This document shows positions 26,543-36,533 of a stretch of 64,000 bases of DNA, in pieces. This DNA comes from Gammaproteobacteria bacterium RIFCSPHIGHO2_12_FULL_39_24 (GTDB lineage: Bacteria > Pseudomonadota > Gammaproteobacteria > Coxiellales > Coxiellaceae), in assembly GCA_001802455.1 (NCBI GenBank), contig MGXZ01000023.1, positions 1-64,000 of the forward strand, in the 5' to 3' direction. Under the pieces are notes generated by a model, which was not told where the DNA came from, did no database searches, and worked only from the letters and a program-made list of their open reading frames with translations. Made by a program: the position numbers and the translations under genes. How positions within the stretch are numbered: the stretch's first letter is position 1; each line of letters starts with the position of its first letter.

Positions 26543-27547
26543 ATGGATTGTATACAAAAACCAATTGCACTTGTTACGGGTGCTACCGGTTTTATTGGTA
26601 AAGCGCTTCGAGTTTATTTATCCGAGAACGGTTATTATGTGCGTGCATTAACACGTCAATTACAGCCTGATTTACAGTCTAAAAGTAATATTGAATGGAT
26701 TGCGGGAGATATTACTAAACCAGAGACTTTGCTGAATCTGTGTGATGGTGTCGATATTGTTTTTCATTTAGCGGGTTTTGCGCATGCTTTTGAAGAAGAC
26801 AGTGTTGAATTTAAAAATATTCATCAGCAAGTAAATTATCAAGGTACAATTAATATACTCACTGAAGCAAAGCGAGCAGGTGTAAATCGATTTATTTATT
26901 TTAGTAGTGTAAAAGCCTGTGCTGAATGTGATCAAGTTACCGATGAGACTTGGGAACATTGGCCAACGGATGCTTACGGAATTGCAAAGCGGGCAGCAGA
27001 AAATACGGTGTTATCATTTTGTAAAGAAAATAGCATGATGCCGATTATTTTGAGGCCTACTTTGGTATATGGTGCGGGGGTTAAAGGTAACTTAGCTGTG
27101 ATGATCAAGGGTATTTCTAAAGGCTACTTTCCGATGCCGCCACCCATTCAAAATCAAAAATCAATGATATCTCTCGAGGATTTATGCAGAGTGGCTTTAT
27201 TGGCTGCGAAGGTTGAAAAACCACGGTCCGCTATTTTTATTGTAACCGACGGTGTTTGTTACTCCACATCGCAAATTGTGAGACTGATACGTACCGCATT
27301 AGGAAAAAAAGAAGCCACCTATTATTTACCTTTATCGGTTTGGTATGGGTTAGCTAAAATAGGTGATTTTGCTCAAAATATAATAAAAAAACGTTTACCC
27401 ATTAATACACAAGCTGTGCATAAATTATTTTCTAATGCAGCCTATTCATCCCAGTTTATAAAAAATGAGTTACAATTTGAAGCGCAGTTTTCTTTGCGGG
27501 ATATGTTGCCATTTATGATTCAGGATCAAAAAAAGAAGGATAAATAA
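26543..27547 (+). CDS. NAD-dependent epimerase/dehydratase, WbpV-like (UDP-HexNAc C4 epimerase/reductase)
   Basis: An extended SDR of 334 residues with TGATGFIG (NAD binding), FHLAG, FSSVKA and the catalytic YGIAK (Y-x3-K). It resembles the epimerases that sit immediately before WbpL-type transferases in Pseudomonas O-antigen clusters (WbpV/WbpK), where they finish UDP-FucNAc or UDP-QuiNAc synthesis. Here it also directly precedes such a transferase, with a one-base TAATG overlap. Together with the WbpM-like dehydratase two genes on, it would supply the first sugar placed on undecaprenyl phosphate. Confidence 0.85.
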   Translation: MDCIQKPIALVTGATGFIGKALRVYLSENGYYVRALTRQLQPDLQSKSNIEWIAGDITKPETLLNLCDGVDIVFHLAGFAHAFEEDSVEFKNIHQQVNYQGTINILTEAKRAGVNRFIYFSSVKACAECDQVTDETWEHWPTDAYGIAKRAAENTVLSFCKENSMMPIILRPTLVYGAGVKGNLAVMIKGISKGYFPMPPPIQNQKSMISLEDLCRVALLAAKVEKPRSAIFIVTDGVCYSTSQIVRLIRTALGKKEATYYLPLSVWYGLAKIGDFAQNIIKKRLPINTQAVHKLFSNAAYSSQFIKNELQFEAQFSLRDMLPFMIQDQKKKDK

Positions 27548-28575
27548 TGGATTATTTTTTTATTCTTCCAATAATCGCAATTATCCTGTTTATATCGTCG
27601 TTGTATTTTACTTATTTAATACGATTATTTTCTATTAAAAAAAATATTTTGGATAAGCCTAATCAGCGTAGCTCACACCACATACCCACACCGCGTGGCG
27701 GTGGTTTGGCGTTTGTATTTTTATTATATGCTGTTATCTCTGTATTATGGCTTACTCATTTTATTCCATTCACTGTGTTTTTATCATTATTGGGTGGCAT
27801 TCCCATTGCTGTTGTTGGTTATTGTGATGATATGTTTGGTGTTTCGAGTCAATGGCGTGCATGGGTGCATTTTTTTTCAGCGCTTTGGGGTGTTGCCTGG
27901 TTAGGGGGTGCGCCTTTTTTAAATTTTGGTGAAATCACTTTCCATTCCCCAATTTTATTTTTTATTTTTGCGACATTCATTACGGTTTGGTTTATCAATT
28001 TATATAATTTTATGGATGGCATTGATGGTTTAGCAGGCATGGAGGCTGTTTTTGTCAGCGTGGTTGCCGGAAGCATTTTAATGATTAACGGATTTGATGG
28101 TGTGGCGTTTATTTGTTTTGCATTGACATTGTCTGTGAGTGGTTTTTTATTTTTTAACTGGCCTCCTGCAAAAATTTTCATGGGAGATGTGGGGAGTGGC
28201 TTCTTGGGATTTATTTTTGCAGAGTTAATGTGGATAACGAATAATCATCATCAATTGTCCTTCCCTGTTTGGTGGATCTTATTAGGTGTTTTTATTATAG
28301 ATGCGAGTTACACTTTAATTTATCGAATGATACAGAAAAAAAATTGGCGTTCAGCACATCGTGAACATGCTTATCAACGCTTGACGAAATCAGGTTTGAC
28401 GCACAAAAAAGTAATGCTCAGTATTTTAGGTGTTAATTTATTAGTTTGTCTTCCAACAGTTGATATCTATTTGCATTTACATAGCGGCATACTAATCGCA
28501 GTATTTTTGGTGTTGATGATGAGTATTTTTTGGCTTGGATGGTTTTTTATTACCAAAAAATATAGTGCAGAGTAA
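27547..28575 (+). CDS. wbpL: Undecaprenyl-phosphate sugar-1-phosphate transferase (WecA/WbpL family)
   Basis: The polytopic protein of 342 residues, with about ten membrane segments, belongs to the PNPT family. It shows RSSHHIPTPRGGGLAF, the Asp pair in YCDDMFG, NFMDGIDGLAG, and the carbohydrate-recognition loop HREHAYQRL. It transfers a HexNAc-1-phosphate (UDP-FucNAc, QuiNAc or GlcNAc) to undecaprenyl phosphate on the cytoplasmic face, initiating O-antigen or capsule units. It is coupled to the epimerase (TAATG) and followed 12 bases later by the WbpM-like gene. The order is as in P. aeruginosa O-antigen loci. Confidence 0.9.
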   Translation: MDYFFILPIIAIILFISSLYFTYLIRLFSIKKNILDKPNQRSSHHIPTPRGGGLAFVFLLYAVISVLWLTHFIPFTVFLSLLGGIPIAVVGYCDDMFGVSSQWRAWVHFFSALWGVAWLGGAPFLNFGEITFHSPILFFIFATFITVWFINLYNFMDGIDGLAGMEAVFVSVVAGSILMINGFDGVAFICFALTLSVSGFLFFNWPPAKIFMGDVGSGFLGFIFAELMWITNNHHQLSFPVWWILLGVFIIDASYTLIYRMIQKKNWRSAHREHAYQRLTKSGLTHKKVMLSILGVNLLVCLPTVDIYLHLHSGILIAVFLVLMMSIFWLGWFFITKKYSAE

Positions 28576-28587
28576 GGATGCTTATCA

Positions 28588-30471
28588 ATGATGGATATTA
28601 AATTTTTACAACGCCATTCTGTTTTTGTTATTTTGAGTCATGATATTTCTGCTGTTGTATTAGCGTGGTGGATTGCTTTTTTTGTTCGATTTGATTTAAG
28701 TAACAATTCATTAACCATACTTGAGCATGGATTGAAAGCACAATGTCTTATTGTTGCTACCCACATATTTTTTTATTGGTATTACAAAACATATCGACCT
28801 TTGTGGCGGTTTTTTTCTTTACCTGAATTGTTTCGTCTTTCAAAAGCCATTTTTTTTGCGTGGATTGTTAATATCGGTATTTTGTTTTTTTTACATGATC
28901 TTATTACCATCCCGGTGAGTATTTGGTTTATTTATCCATTATGGCTAATTTTGATTTTAGGTCTCGGCCGATTAACGATTCGTTATTTCAGAGATAAACA
29001 AATCGCTTCATCCAAATTAAAACGGATATTAATTATTGGTGCGGGAAAAGGGGCGGAATTATTTTTACGTGAATTGAACAGGTGGCCTGAAAAACAATAT
29101 TTACCCATCGTATGTCTGGACGATGATGATGTATTGAAAGGAAAAGAAATTCGCGGTGTCCCAATTCTGGGAAAGATAGCGCAGCTTTGCGATATTGTAA
29201 AAAAAGAAAAAATTGAATTAGCGGTAATTGCCATTCCTTCTATTAAAACAATCGACTTACGTCGTATTGCTGAAATGTGTGAGCAAACTAATATCCCTAT
29301 TCGTGTTTTGCCTTCACTCTCTGAATTTGAAGAAGGTAAAACTAATTTTCGACCCCGTGAAGTATCACTTGAAGATTTATTAGGCCGAGATCCCGTCGAG
29401 CTTGATTGGGAAGGAATAAAAAATTTTTTATTTGGAAAAGTGGTGCTGGTGAGCGGAGGAGGTGGATCCATTGGTTCCGAATTGTGTTTGCAAATACAGC
29501 GTTTACATCCAAAAAAATTAATTATTGTTGATCATTCAGAATTTAATTTGTATCAAATAGAAAAAGAATTATTAGATTTGGGCGCGAATAATATTTGTAT
29601 TGAATTGTTATCCATAACCGATAAAGTGGCTGTGCGTTATGTGATGGAAAAATATAAACCCTATGTTGTTTTTCATGCTGCTGCTTATAAGCATGTACCC
29701 ATTTTAGAATTTCAGCCATTTCAAGCGGTAAAAAATAATATATTAGGTACAAAAATATTAGCAGAGGCAGCTGTTGAAAATAATGTGACAAAATTCGTGA
29801 TGGTTTCGAGTGATAAAGCAGTCAATCCAAGTAATATCATGGGTGCTACAAAAAGAATCGCTGAATTATTTTGTCAAAGCTGCGCCGCTATTCCAAAAAC
29901 GCGTTTTATTACTGTGCGTTTTGGTAATGTCATTGGTTCAACAGGCAGTGTTATTCCCTTATTTAAAAAACAAATCGCCAACGGGGGTCCTGTTACGGTG
30001 ACCCATCCTGAGATGACGCGTTACTTTATGACCATTAAAGAAGCGGCGCAATTGATATTACAGGCGAGTTTATTAGGTGAAGGCGGAGAGATATTTTTAT
30101 TAGATATGGGGCAGTCTATCAAAATTGTGGAGTTAGCAAAACAGTTAATTAAGTTATCAGGACAGCATGTTGATGATATCGGCATTGTTTTTACTGGTTT
30201 ACGGCCCGGTGAAAAAATGTATGAAGAATTATTTTATGATAAAGAAACATTAAGTGAAACGCAGCAGAAAAAGATTTTTAGGGTGAATACTCAAATTCAA
30301 AGAAATCGGAATGATATTCATCAAACATTACTACAACTTGAAATGAATTGTGTGGAGCATGATGAAAATGCTTTGGTTCAAATCTTGAGCGATATTTTAG
30401 GAAGCGAGGGAAGTTTTTTGGAAAAAAATTTAAAGGGTGTGACGCATGCGCTGTTCAGGGAAACCATATGA
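28588..30471 (+). CDS. wbpM: Membrane-bound UDP-HexNAc 4,6-dehydratase, WbpM/CapD family
   Basis: The 627-residue protein has four N-terminal membrane helices, a first Rossmann-like domain (IIGAGKGAEL), and a catalytic SDR domain starting SGGGGSIGSELC. The catalytic triad follows the WbpM pattern: SSDKAVNPSNIMGATK, with Met replacing the usual Tyr. The enzyme converts UDP-GlcNAc to UDP-4-keto-6-deoxy-GlcNAc, precursor of FucNAc/QuiNAc. Length and arrangement fit the large dehydratases. The 3' end overlaps the most upstream possible start of the phosphatase frame, but not the start I chose. Confidence 0.92.
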   Translation: MMDIKFLQRHSVFVILSHDISAVVLAWWIAFFVRFDLSNNSLTILEHGLKAQCLIVATHIFFYWYYKTYRPLWRFFSLPELFRLSKAIFFAWIVNIGILFFLHDLITIPVSIWFIYPLWLILILGLGRLTIRYFRDKQIASSKLKRILIIGAGKGAELFLRELNRWPEKQYLPIVCLDDDDVLKGKEIRGVPILGKIAQLCDIVKKEKIELAVIAIPSIKTIDLRRIAEMCEQTNIPIRVLPSLSEFEEGKTNFRPREVSLEDLLGRDPVELDWEGIKNFLFGKVVLVSGGGGSIGSELCLQIQRLHPKKLIIVDHSEFNLYQIEKELLDLGANNICIELLSITDKVAVRYVMEKYKPYVVFHAAAYKHVPILEFQPFQAVKNNILGTKILAEAAVENNVTKFVMVSSDKAVNPSNIMGATKRIAELFCQSCAAIPKTRFITVRFGNVIGSTGSVIPLFKKQIANGGPVTVTHPEMTRYFMTIKEAAQLILQASLLGEGGEIFLLDMGQSIKIVELAKQLIKLSGQHVDDIGIVFTGLRPGEKMYEELFYDKETLSETQQKKIFRVNTQIQRNRNDIHQTLLQLEMNCVEHDENALVQILSDILGSEGSFLEKNLKGVTHALFRETI

Positions 30472-30502
30472 TGATAAAGTTATTTTTTTATGTGGGGCGG
30501 GG

Positions 30503-30952
30503 ATGTTTAATAATATTTTATTTATCTGTGTAGGAAATATTTGTCGTAGCCCATTGGCAGAATATTGGGCGAGAGAACAATTGGAAAAATCAGGCGTAAA
30601 CAATATTTATGTTTCTTCCGCAGGCTTACAAGCGATGCGTTTATCGCCCATCGCACCAGAATCCCAAGCTATTCTTACGCGCTTTCAAATTGATGCAAGC
30701 AATCATTTTGCAAAACAGGTTGAAGAGAATCATATTCTTAAGGCCGATATTATTTTCACGATGGAAGCATGGCAAAAAAAAGAATTGTCGATTGCATTTC
30801 CTGGTAGTCATGGTAAGATTTTTTGTCTTGGAAAATGGCGAGATGAAGAAATCATTGATCCCTATCGACAAGGGACAGAAATTTTTGAACAAGTTTTTGA
30901 GTTGATAAAAAATAATTGGGACGTTTGGCAGAAGAAATTATGGAAAGCATAA
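30503..30952 (+). CDS. wzb: Low-molecular-weight protein-tyrosine phosphatase (Wzb-like)
   Basis: The 149-residue enzyme starts MFNNILFICVGNICRSP, containing the C-x5-R phosphate loop, and has the general acid in DPYRQG. In export clusters this phosphatase removes phosphates from the tyrosine tail of Wzc. I start at the Met directly before NNILFI because the longer frame adds a 19-residue stretch unlike the family; a G-rich run lies immediately upstream. It overlaps the export-lipoprotein gene by 13 bases, giving the standard wzb-wza-wzc set, in a slightly different order from E. coli. Confidence 0.92.
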   Translation: MFNNILFICVGNICRSPLAEYWAREQLEKSGVNNIYVSSAGLQAMRLSPIAPESQAILTRFQIDASNHFAKQVEENHILKADIIFTMEAWQKKELSIAFPGSHGKIFCLGKWRDEEIIDPYRQGTEIFEQVFELIKNNWDVWQKKLWKA

Positions 30953-31761
30953 AAAGGATTTTTTTTCTGTTGGTTGTAGTTGTAACTTTATCCAGCTGTA
31001 CCATGACGGGTGATTATATGAGCCCGCAAAATCCGCGTGGTGAGTACAACATAAACGGCCATGTCGTCAAAACAAAGTTCGTCCGGGTTGACCCTAATTT
31101 TGTTGCGCATCAAAATCCTTCTCCGCCATACCATGTTGGCCCCTATGATATTTTAAGTGTGATTGTGTGGAATCATCCTGAACTAACGACAACGTCGACT
31201 ATGGGTGGCATGCCTGGTGCAACACAGAGCAGTAATTCTAATCAGACCGGTATTTTGGTTGATGATCAAGGAATGATAACTTTTCCCTTTGCGGGCACAT
31301 TTAAAGTAACTGGTCTGACAGTTTCCCAAATTCAGAAAGTGATAGCGCAAAGAATTTCAGCCTATATTCGTAATCCTCAAGTATCTGTTCGTGTAATCAC
31401 TTTTAGAAGTAAGGAAGCACAGATTTTAGGTGAAGTGGGCGCACAGAAAACAATACCGCTCAGTGATAAGCCAACCTCGTTGATGGATGCATTGAATGGT
31501 GCTGGCGGCACATTGGTGATCACTGCAAACACGTCAAAAATTTATGTTATTCGTGGAAATATAGATTATCTCACTATTTATGCATTTAACGCTAAATCAC
31601 CACAAATGATGATGGTCACACAGCGTTTCTATTTACGTAACAATGACATCGTTTATGTTCCTCCGTTGGCAATTACAGATTGGAGCCGCATCATTGGCCA
31701 GATCTTGCCGATATTTAATCAGGCTATGACAGTGAAAACAGATACAGCGGCAGTAGGATAA
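30940..31761 (+). CDS. wza: Short outer-membrane polysaccharide export lipoprotein (Wza/OPX family)
   Basis: The 273-residue protein has a lipoprotein signal with lipobox LSSC (about residues 17-20). The Poly_export domain reads YHVGPYDILSVIVWNHPEL, then ILVDDQGMITFPFAG, and is followed by one SLBB-type repeat (AQILGEVGAQKTIPL). E. coli Wza is about 380 residues with two SLBB-like domains and a C-terminal amphipathic helix that forms the pore. This one is about 100 residues shorter and ends soon after an amphipathic stretch (WSRIIGQILPIFNQAM). It is the exit channel or a periplasmic part of it. The start has GAAGAA upstream and overlaps wzb. Confidence 0.87.
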   Translation: MESIKRIFFLLVVVVTLSSCTMTGDYMSPQNPRGEYNINGHVVKTKFVRVDPNFVAHQNPSPPYHVGPYDILSVIVWNHPELTTTSTMGGMPGATQSSNSNQTGILVDDQGMITFPFAGTFKVTGLTVSQIQKVIAQRISAYIRNPQVSVRVITFRSKEAQILGEVGAQKTIPLSDKPTSLMDALNGAGGTLVITANTSKIYVIRGNIDYLTIYAFNAKSPQMMMVTQRFYLRNNDIVYVPPLAITDWSRIIGQILPIFNQAMTVKTDTAAVG

Positions 31762-31766
31762 ATCGG

Positions 31767-33956
31767 ATGATGGATAGTAACACAACACGCCAACATCAAT
31801 TATCTCATTCGGGAGAGTATGAGATTGACTTGCGCGCATTATTAAATTTATTGAAACACAGTTATAAGCTTATTTTACTCATTGTGAGTTTATTTTTATG
31901 CGCTGGTATTTATTATGCTTCCACGCGATCGCCCGTGTATCGCTCTACTGCGTTAATGGAAGTTAAGTCTGCCAATATGTCCAGTGTGCTAGGGATAATG
32001 TCTGCTGATCATTTTGGGCGAGCGTCTTCTTCAGCAGATATTGAAACAACGCTGCTAAGTACGCCGTATATTTTAGGCGATGTAGTGAGACAGTTTGGTT
32101 TTGATATTTCTGTTTCGCCGCATTATTTTGGATTCTTTGAAAAAAGACGCATTGAGCATACAGGCCAAGTGCCTCGTGCGAAGATCGATGTGCTGAGTGT
32201 GCCGAATATTTTGCTGGGCAAAAAATTACGATTAGTGATTAAAACAGCGACGCAATATGATTTATTTTCTCCGGATAATAATAAGATTTTGAGTGGCGTG
32301 GTTGGTCAGCTTATGCAGTCGACTTATTTGGGTGAGCCGGTAAAAATACAAGTAGGCCAATTACAAGGGTTGCTGGGTGCACAACTTACTGTGGTAAAAC
32401 AGCCAGTTTTAAATGTCGCGAGCTCATTGTCGGATTCCTTAACTATTCAGTCAAAAGGCACGACCGGTGTGTTAGAGCTTGCTTACGATTCTTCTACTCC
32501 AGAACAAGCACAAAAAATTTTAAATGCTGTGTTATTTACTGCGTTGAGACGTGATCAAGAGCAAAAAGCACTTGAAGCGAATCACATGTTGCAATTTTTA
32601 GATACGCAATTACCAATATTGCAATCGCAGTTAGATGCAACACAAGATAAAATTAGTAAGTATGGCGTTAAGACTGGCATATTCAACATCAGAAGTACGG
32701 AGCAGATGTTAACAGCTAATTTAATGAACTTACATCAGTCTTTACAAAAAATGGATGCAGAAAAAATTGCTTTATTGGAAAATTTTACCTCTCGTCATCC
32801 ATTGGTCATTGCAGAAAATGAGCAAGAATTACAACTCAAAAATCAAATTGCAGATACACAAGCCATGCTGAACAAAATACCGTTTACTGCTGAAAAAGAA
32901 ACGGATTTACTGCGTGATTTAACTATCCAAGAAAAACTGTATTTCAATATGTTGGGTAGCATACAAAAAATGCAAATGATGAAAGCAGGCATCATCAGCA
33001 CTGTCCGTATTTTGGACCAAGCCTCATATCCAACGGCACCGATTGCAGCAAAAACAATCTCGATTGTTTTTGCTAGCATTGTGTTTGGATTGATTGCTGG
33101 AGTGAGTGTTGTTTTTATTCGCCATGTGCTGTCACCTGTTATTGAAGATCCTGATGTGGTTGAACGCGCATTGGGTATTCCTGTTTCCGCTATTGTCCCT
33201 TATAGCAAAAAACAAGTTGAGCATAACAAGCTGGCTGTGCGTAGTCCGAATTACTTAAGTGCCAATCCTCATCTATTAGCACTTAAGGATCCAAAAGATA
33301 TTTCGATTGAAGGACTGCGTAGTTTGCGTACCGCGATTCAAATGTTATTGTTGGATGCAGCGGATAATGTGATTGCCATTACGGGTTGTTCCCCCTCTGT
33401 TGGTAAAAGTTTTATTTCCAGCAATCTCGCTGTGTTACTATCAGACCTGAATAAACGTGTATTGATTATTGATTCTGATATACGCTTAGGGAAATTGCAT
33501 CACGCTTTTGGTAAAACAAAATCACCTGGTTTATCTACGTTCCTGCAAGGTGAGGCTAATCTTGAACAAATTATTCAAACGATGATTCCAGGAAGATTAG
33601 ATATTATTACAGCGGGTGTTTACCCTGCTAATCCTTCTGAATTATTATCACTAAAATCATTAGGTGATTTGATCTCAACGCTAAAAGTTGCGTATGATTT
33701 AGTAATCATTGATACACCACCTGTTCTTGCAGTCACCGATCCAGCTCTGATTCTACGACATTCATCCACTAATTTTATTGTTATTGGTGTAGGGAAAAAT
33801 CACATTAAAGAAGTGCAGCATGCTAAAAGTATGCTCGAAAAAGGTGGTGTGAAATTAACAGGGATGATATTTAATCATACCAAGCAGCATAAAGCAGGAT
33901 TTGGTTATCAATATGGTTATGGAAAATATAGTTATTATTATGCTTACGATAAATAA
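31767..33956 (+). CDS. wzc: Polysaccharide co-polymerase with BY-type tyrosine kinase (Wzc family)
   Basis: The 729-residue protein has a Wzz-like domain with flanking membrane helices (about 30-50 and 430-450) and a periplasmic coiled-coil region between them. A cytoplasmic bacterial tyrosine kinase domain follows: Walker A CSPSVGKSF, Walker A' VLIIDSDIR and Walker B LVIIDTPP. The C-terminus is a tyrosine cluster (YQYGYGKYSYYYAY), the autophosphorylation site removed by Wzb. It controls chain length and export with Wza. An AGGA sits upstream; either of two adjacent ATGs could start it. Confidence 0.94.
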   Translation: MMDSNTTRQHQLSHSGEYEIDLRALLNLLKHSYKLILLIVSLFLCAGIYYASTRSPVYRSTALMEVKSANMSSVLGIMSADHFGRASSSADIETTLLSTPYILGDVVRQFGFDISVSPHYFGFFEKRRIEHTGQVPRAKIDVLSVPNILLGKKLRLVIKTATQYDLFSPDNNKILSGVVGQLMQSTYLGEPVKIQVGQLQGLLGAQLTVVKQPVLNVASSLSDSLTIQSKGTTGVLELAYDSSTPEQAQKILNAVLFTALRRDQEQKALEANHMLQFLDTQLPILQSQLDATQDKISKYGVKTGIFNIRSTEQMLTANLMNLHQSLQKMDAEKIALLENFTSRHPLVIAENEQELQLKNQIADTQAMLNKIPFTAEKETDLLRDLTIQEKLYFNMLGSIQKMQMMKAGIISTVRILDQASYPTAPIAAKTISIVFASIVFGLIAGVSVVFIRHVLSPVIEDPDVVERALGIPVSAIVPYSKKQVEHNKLAVRSPNYLSANPHLLALKDPKDISIEGLRSLRTAIQMLLLDAADNVIAITGCSPSVGKSFISSNLAVLLSDLNKRVLIIDSDIRLGKLHHAFGKTKSPGLSTFLQGEANLEQIIQTMIPGRLDIITAGVYPANPSELLSLKSLGDLISTLKVAYDLVIIDTPPVLAVTDPALILRHSSTNFIVIGVGKNHIKEVQHAKSMLEKGGVKLTGMIFNHTKQHKAGFGYQYGYGKYSYYYAYDK

Positions 33957-33993
33957 TTTGATGCAGGAGGGATTATAGGGGTACTGCAACATT

Positions 33994-35757
33994 ATGAAAA
34001 CATTTTTCAAGCGCTATTTTTTTCTCCTAGACATACAGGCAAAAAGACAACTGCCAATGTTGCTGTTAATTTTTATGTCTTCCTCTTTTTTAGATGTGGT
34101 TGGTATTGGTTTGGTGGGTGCTTTTCTATTATTAATAGTCAATTTTAATCAGATGCTACATAAGCTGCCAATGTCACTTCAGAATTTTTTAAGCGGCTTT
34201 ACTGAAAATCATGTTATTTTTTCTGTTGGGATAGGGTTAATTTTTGCGTTTATATTAAAGGGTTTTTGGGGTATTTTTGTGCAGAAAAAAACTGTCTTTC
34301 TCACTTCACAATTTACAATGCGATTAAAAATGAGGTTAATGAAAGATTACCAAAGCGCTGAATATGGTTTTCATTTAAAGCAAAATTCAGCTTATTTGCT
34401 TAATAAAATATCATTAGCTGATACCTTTTCTAATAGTGCCCTATTTACTTCACTTAATATTGTTTCATCGCTATTGATAGTGATTGGTATTACTGGCTGC
34501 TTAGTTGTGAGTCACCCACTCATAACATTTTTTTTAGCAATGATGGTGGTATCCATTTTTTTTTCGTACGAATTTTTTGTTAAAAATACGGTGGCAAAAA
34601 TTTCAAAAATATTAGCTACAACAGGGGGAGAGATAAATAAATCTGTTTTTCAGGCTATGGCTGGATTAAAAGAGATTCGTGTTTTTGGAAAAGAATCTTT
34701 TTTTTCAGATAAAATAGCAGCTGCTACGTTAAATCATTCTCGTGCACTTTCACTTCTTAACGCACTTCAATTAATTCCGCGTTATGCGGTTGAATCAGCA
34801 GCCTCCATTTTTTTAGTTAGCTTGGTGTTGGGTGCGCTTTCGATAGGAACAAGCCCTGTCAATATGATTCCAACCTTGGGTGTGTTTGCAGCAGCTTGTA
34901 TTCGATTATTACCGACCATCAGTCAGTTGATTAGTCAATTCAGTCAACTCAGAAGTTCAACCTATACTACGGGCTTGCTTTATGAAGAAATAAACATGTT
35001 GGAAAATCAGTATCAGATGAATTTGAAAAAATCTGATATGCGTCAACTTTTCACTGAATTCTCACTAAAACATGTTTCATTTAGCTATCCTAATGCGAAG
35101 CAAGATGCTTTGCATGATATTAATTTAACATTGTTGCGAGGACAATCTGTTGGTTTTATGGGTGCATCAGGTGCTGGTAAAAGCACGCTGATTAGTATTT
35201 TTTTAGGTTTATTGTTTCCCAATTCAGGACAATTACTAGTCGATACTATGCTGATTAAAAATTTACGTGAATGGTTAAATAATTTCGCTTATATTCCCCA
35301 ATCTATTTTCCTATTAGATGATACCTTAAAATCTAATATCGCAATGGGAACAGAGGATGCAGAAATTGATAATCAAAAATTGAATCAAGCAATTACGATG
35401 GCTCAATTGGAAGATGTTGTCGCAGAGTTACCAAACGGTGTTGATACACTAATTGGTGAAAATGGCGTTCGATTATCGGGCGGTCAACGTCAACGTGTGG
35501 CTTTGGCGCGCGCTTTCTATTATGACCGTGAAATCATTATTATGGATGAAGCAACTTCTGCGTTAGATAATGAAACAGAACATGAAGTCATTAATGCCAT
35601 TAAAAAATTGCATGGTGTAAAAACATTGATTGTGATTGCACATCGTTTAACGACATTACGATATTGTGATGTGATTTATAAGCTTGAAAAAGGGTGTATT
35701 GTTGCACAAGGATCGTTTGATGAAGTGGTTTCTAATCAAGATGTATCCGTACAATAA
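33994..35757 (+). CDS. ABC exporter half-transporter, PglK/MsbA-like
   Basis: The 587-residue protein fuses six membrane segments (about 1-320) to an ATP-binding domain with Walker A GASGAGKST, Q-loop YIPQSIFLLD, signature LSGGQRQR and Walker B IIIMDEATSALD. The membrane part resembles PglK-type flippases of lipid-linked oligosaccharides. A strong AGGAGG at 33965-33970 is 23 bases before the ATG, too far to serve it directly, and an in-frame TAG excludes any earlier start. It sits in the Wzc operon and provides a possible flippase for the island. Confidence 0.88.
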   Translation: MKTFFKRYFFLLDIQAKRQLPMLLLIFMSSSFLDVVGIGLVGAFLLLIVNFNQMLHKLPMSLQNFLSGFTENHVIFSVGIGLIFAFILKGFWGIFVQKKTVFLTSQFTMRLKMRLMKDYQSAEYGFHLKQNSAYLLNKISLADTFSNSALFTSLNIVSSLLIVIGITGCLVVSHPLITFFLAMMVVSIFFSYEFFVKNTVAKISKILATTGGEINKSVFQAMAGLKEIRVFGKESFFSDKIAAATLNHSRALSLLNALQLIPRYAVESAASIFLVSLVLGALSIGTSPVNMIPTLGVFAAACIRLLPTISQLISQFSQLRSSTYTTGLLYEEINMLENQYQMNLKKSDMRQLFTEFSLKHVSFSYPNAKQDALHDINLTLLRGQSVGFMGASGAGKSTLISIFLGLLFPNSGQLLVDTMLIKNLREWLNNFAYIPQSIFLLDDTLKSNIAMGTEDAEIDNQKLNQAITMAQLEDVVAELPNGVDTLIGENGVRLSGGQRQRVALARAFYYDREIIIMDEATSALDNETEHEVINAIKKLHGVKTLIVIAHRLTTLRYCDVIYKLEKGCIVAQGSFDEVVSNQDVSVQ

Positions 35758-35769
35758 AAGGATGTTAAA

Positions 35770-36525
35770 GTGAATGCGTTGACAGATACTAGTGTATTGC
35801 AACATCAATTGGATCAGGGTTGTGGATATTATGCTGATTTGTCTTTTCAAGCAGATGAATTGCGAGTAATGCGATCTCATGTTGCCACTTGCTGGCTCAA
35901 TACGATTCAACAATATGTGCCAAGCAATAATGTGGATATCTTTTTAGAAAATGGAATTGAGCGATATCACGAATTGTCACATTTACTTGATCATGGCGCG
36001 GTTTGGTCGAAAGTAGCGCGTATTTTGCCGCAACGATCTGTTGATTTCATCAGAACAACATCGCTGATAAAAAAATTGGAAGATGTTTATGGACCTTTTA
36101 TCATTTCCGATGAGGAAAATATTGGTTCCGAAGAAATTTATTGGCGTTTGGTTCGACCTGGTGCGCAAAACGATATTGGGCCATTGCACGCAGATTCCTG
36201 GTATTGGCAATTAGGGCATGGCGTAACGCCACCTAATATGAAACGTATTAAAGTATGGGTGGCGTTATTCTGTGAACCGAGTTTAAATGGTTTGCGCGTT
36301 GTTCCTTATTCCCAGAAGCGAGAATGGAAATATCATAGTGAGCATCGTGATGGTTTTTCAAAACCACGGATTGATGAAGATGAAAGTCAGTTGGATATTC
36401 ACTTGGTTCCAACAAAACCGGGTGATACCATCGTGTTTCATGACAACCTTTTGCACGGCGGCGCATTGAATGCTGGGCAATATACTAGAGTGAGTTTAGA
36501 ATTTACCATGTTTGTTCATTCATAG
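35770..36525 (+). CDS. PhyH-like Fe(II)/2-oxoglutarate dioxygenase
   Basis: A 251-residue double-stranded beta-helix enzyme. The iron ligands are visible as H-x-D in PLHADSWYW and the distal His in FHDNLLHGG, with the 2-oxoglutarate-binding Arg in YTRVSLEF. It would hydroxylate a small molecule or sugar nucleotide using O2 and 2-oxoglutarate. The start is GTG, supported by AGGATG six bases upstream. It leads an unusual trio with a SIS isomerase and an epimerase, all closely spaced, so a modified sugar is the probable substrate. Confidence 0.78.
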   Translation: MNALTDTSVLQHQLDQGCGYYADLSFQADELRVMRSHVATCWLNTIQQYVPSNNVDIFLENGIERYHELSHLLDHGAVWSKVARILPQRSVDFIRTTSLIKKLEDVYGPFIISDEENIGSEEIYWRLVRPGAQNDIGPLHADSWYWQLGHGVTPPNMKRIKVWVALFCEPSLNGLRVVPYSQKREWKYHSEHRDGFSKPRIDEDESQLDIHLVPTKPGDTIVFHDNLLHGGALNAGQYTRVSLEFTMFVHS

Positions 36526-36533
36526 TGAGAATA

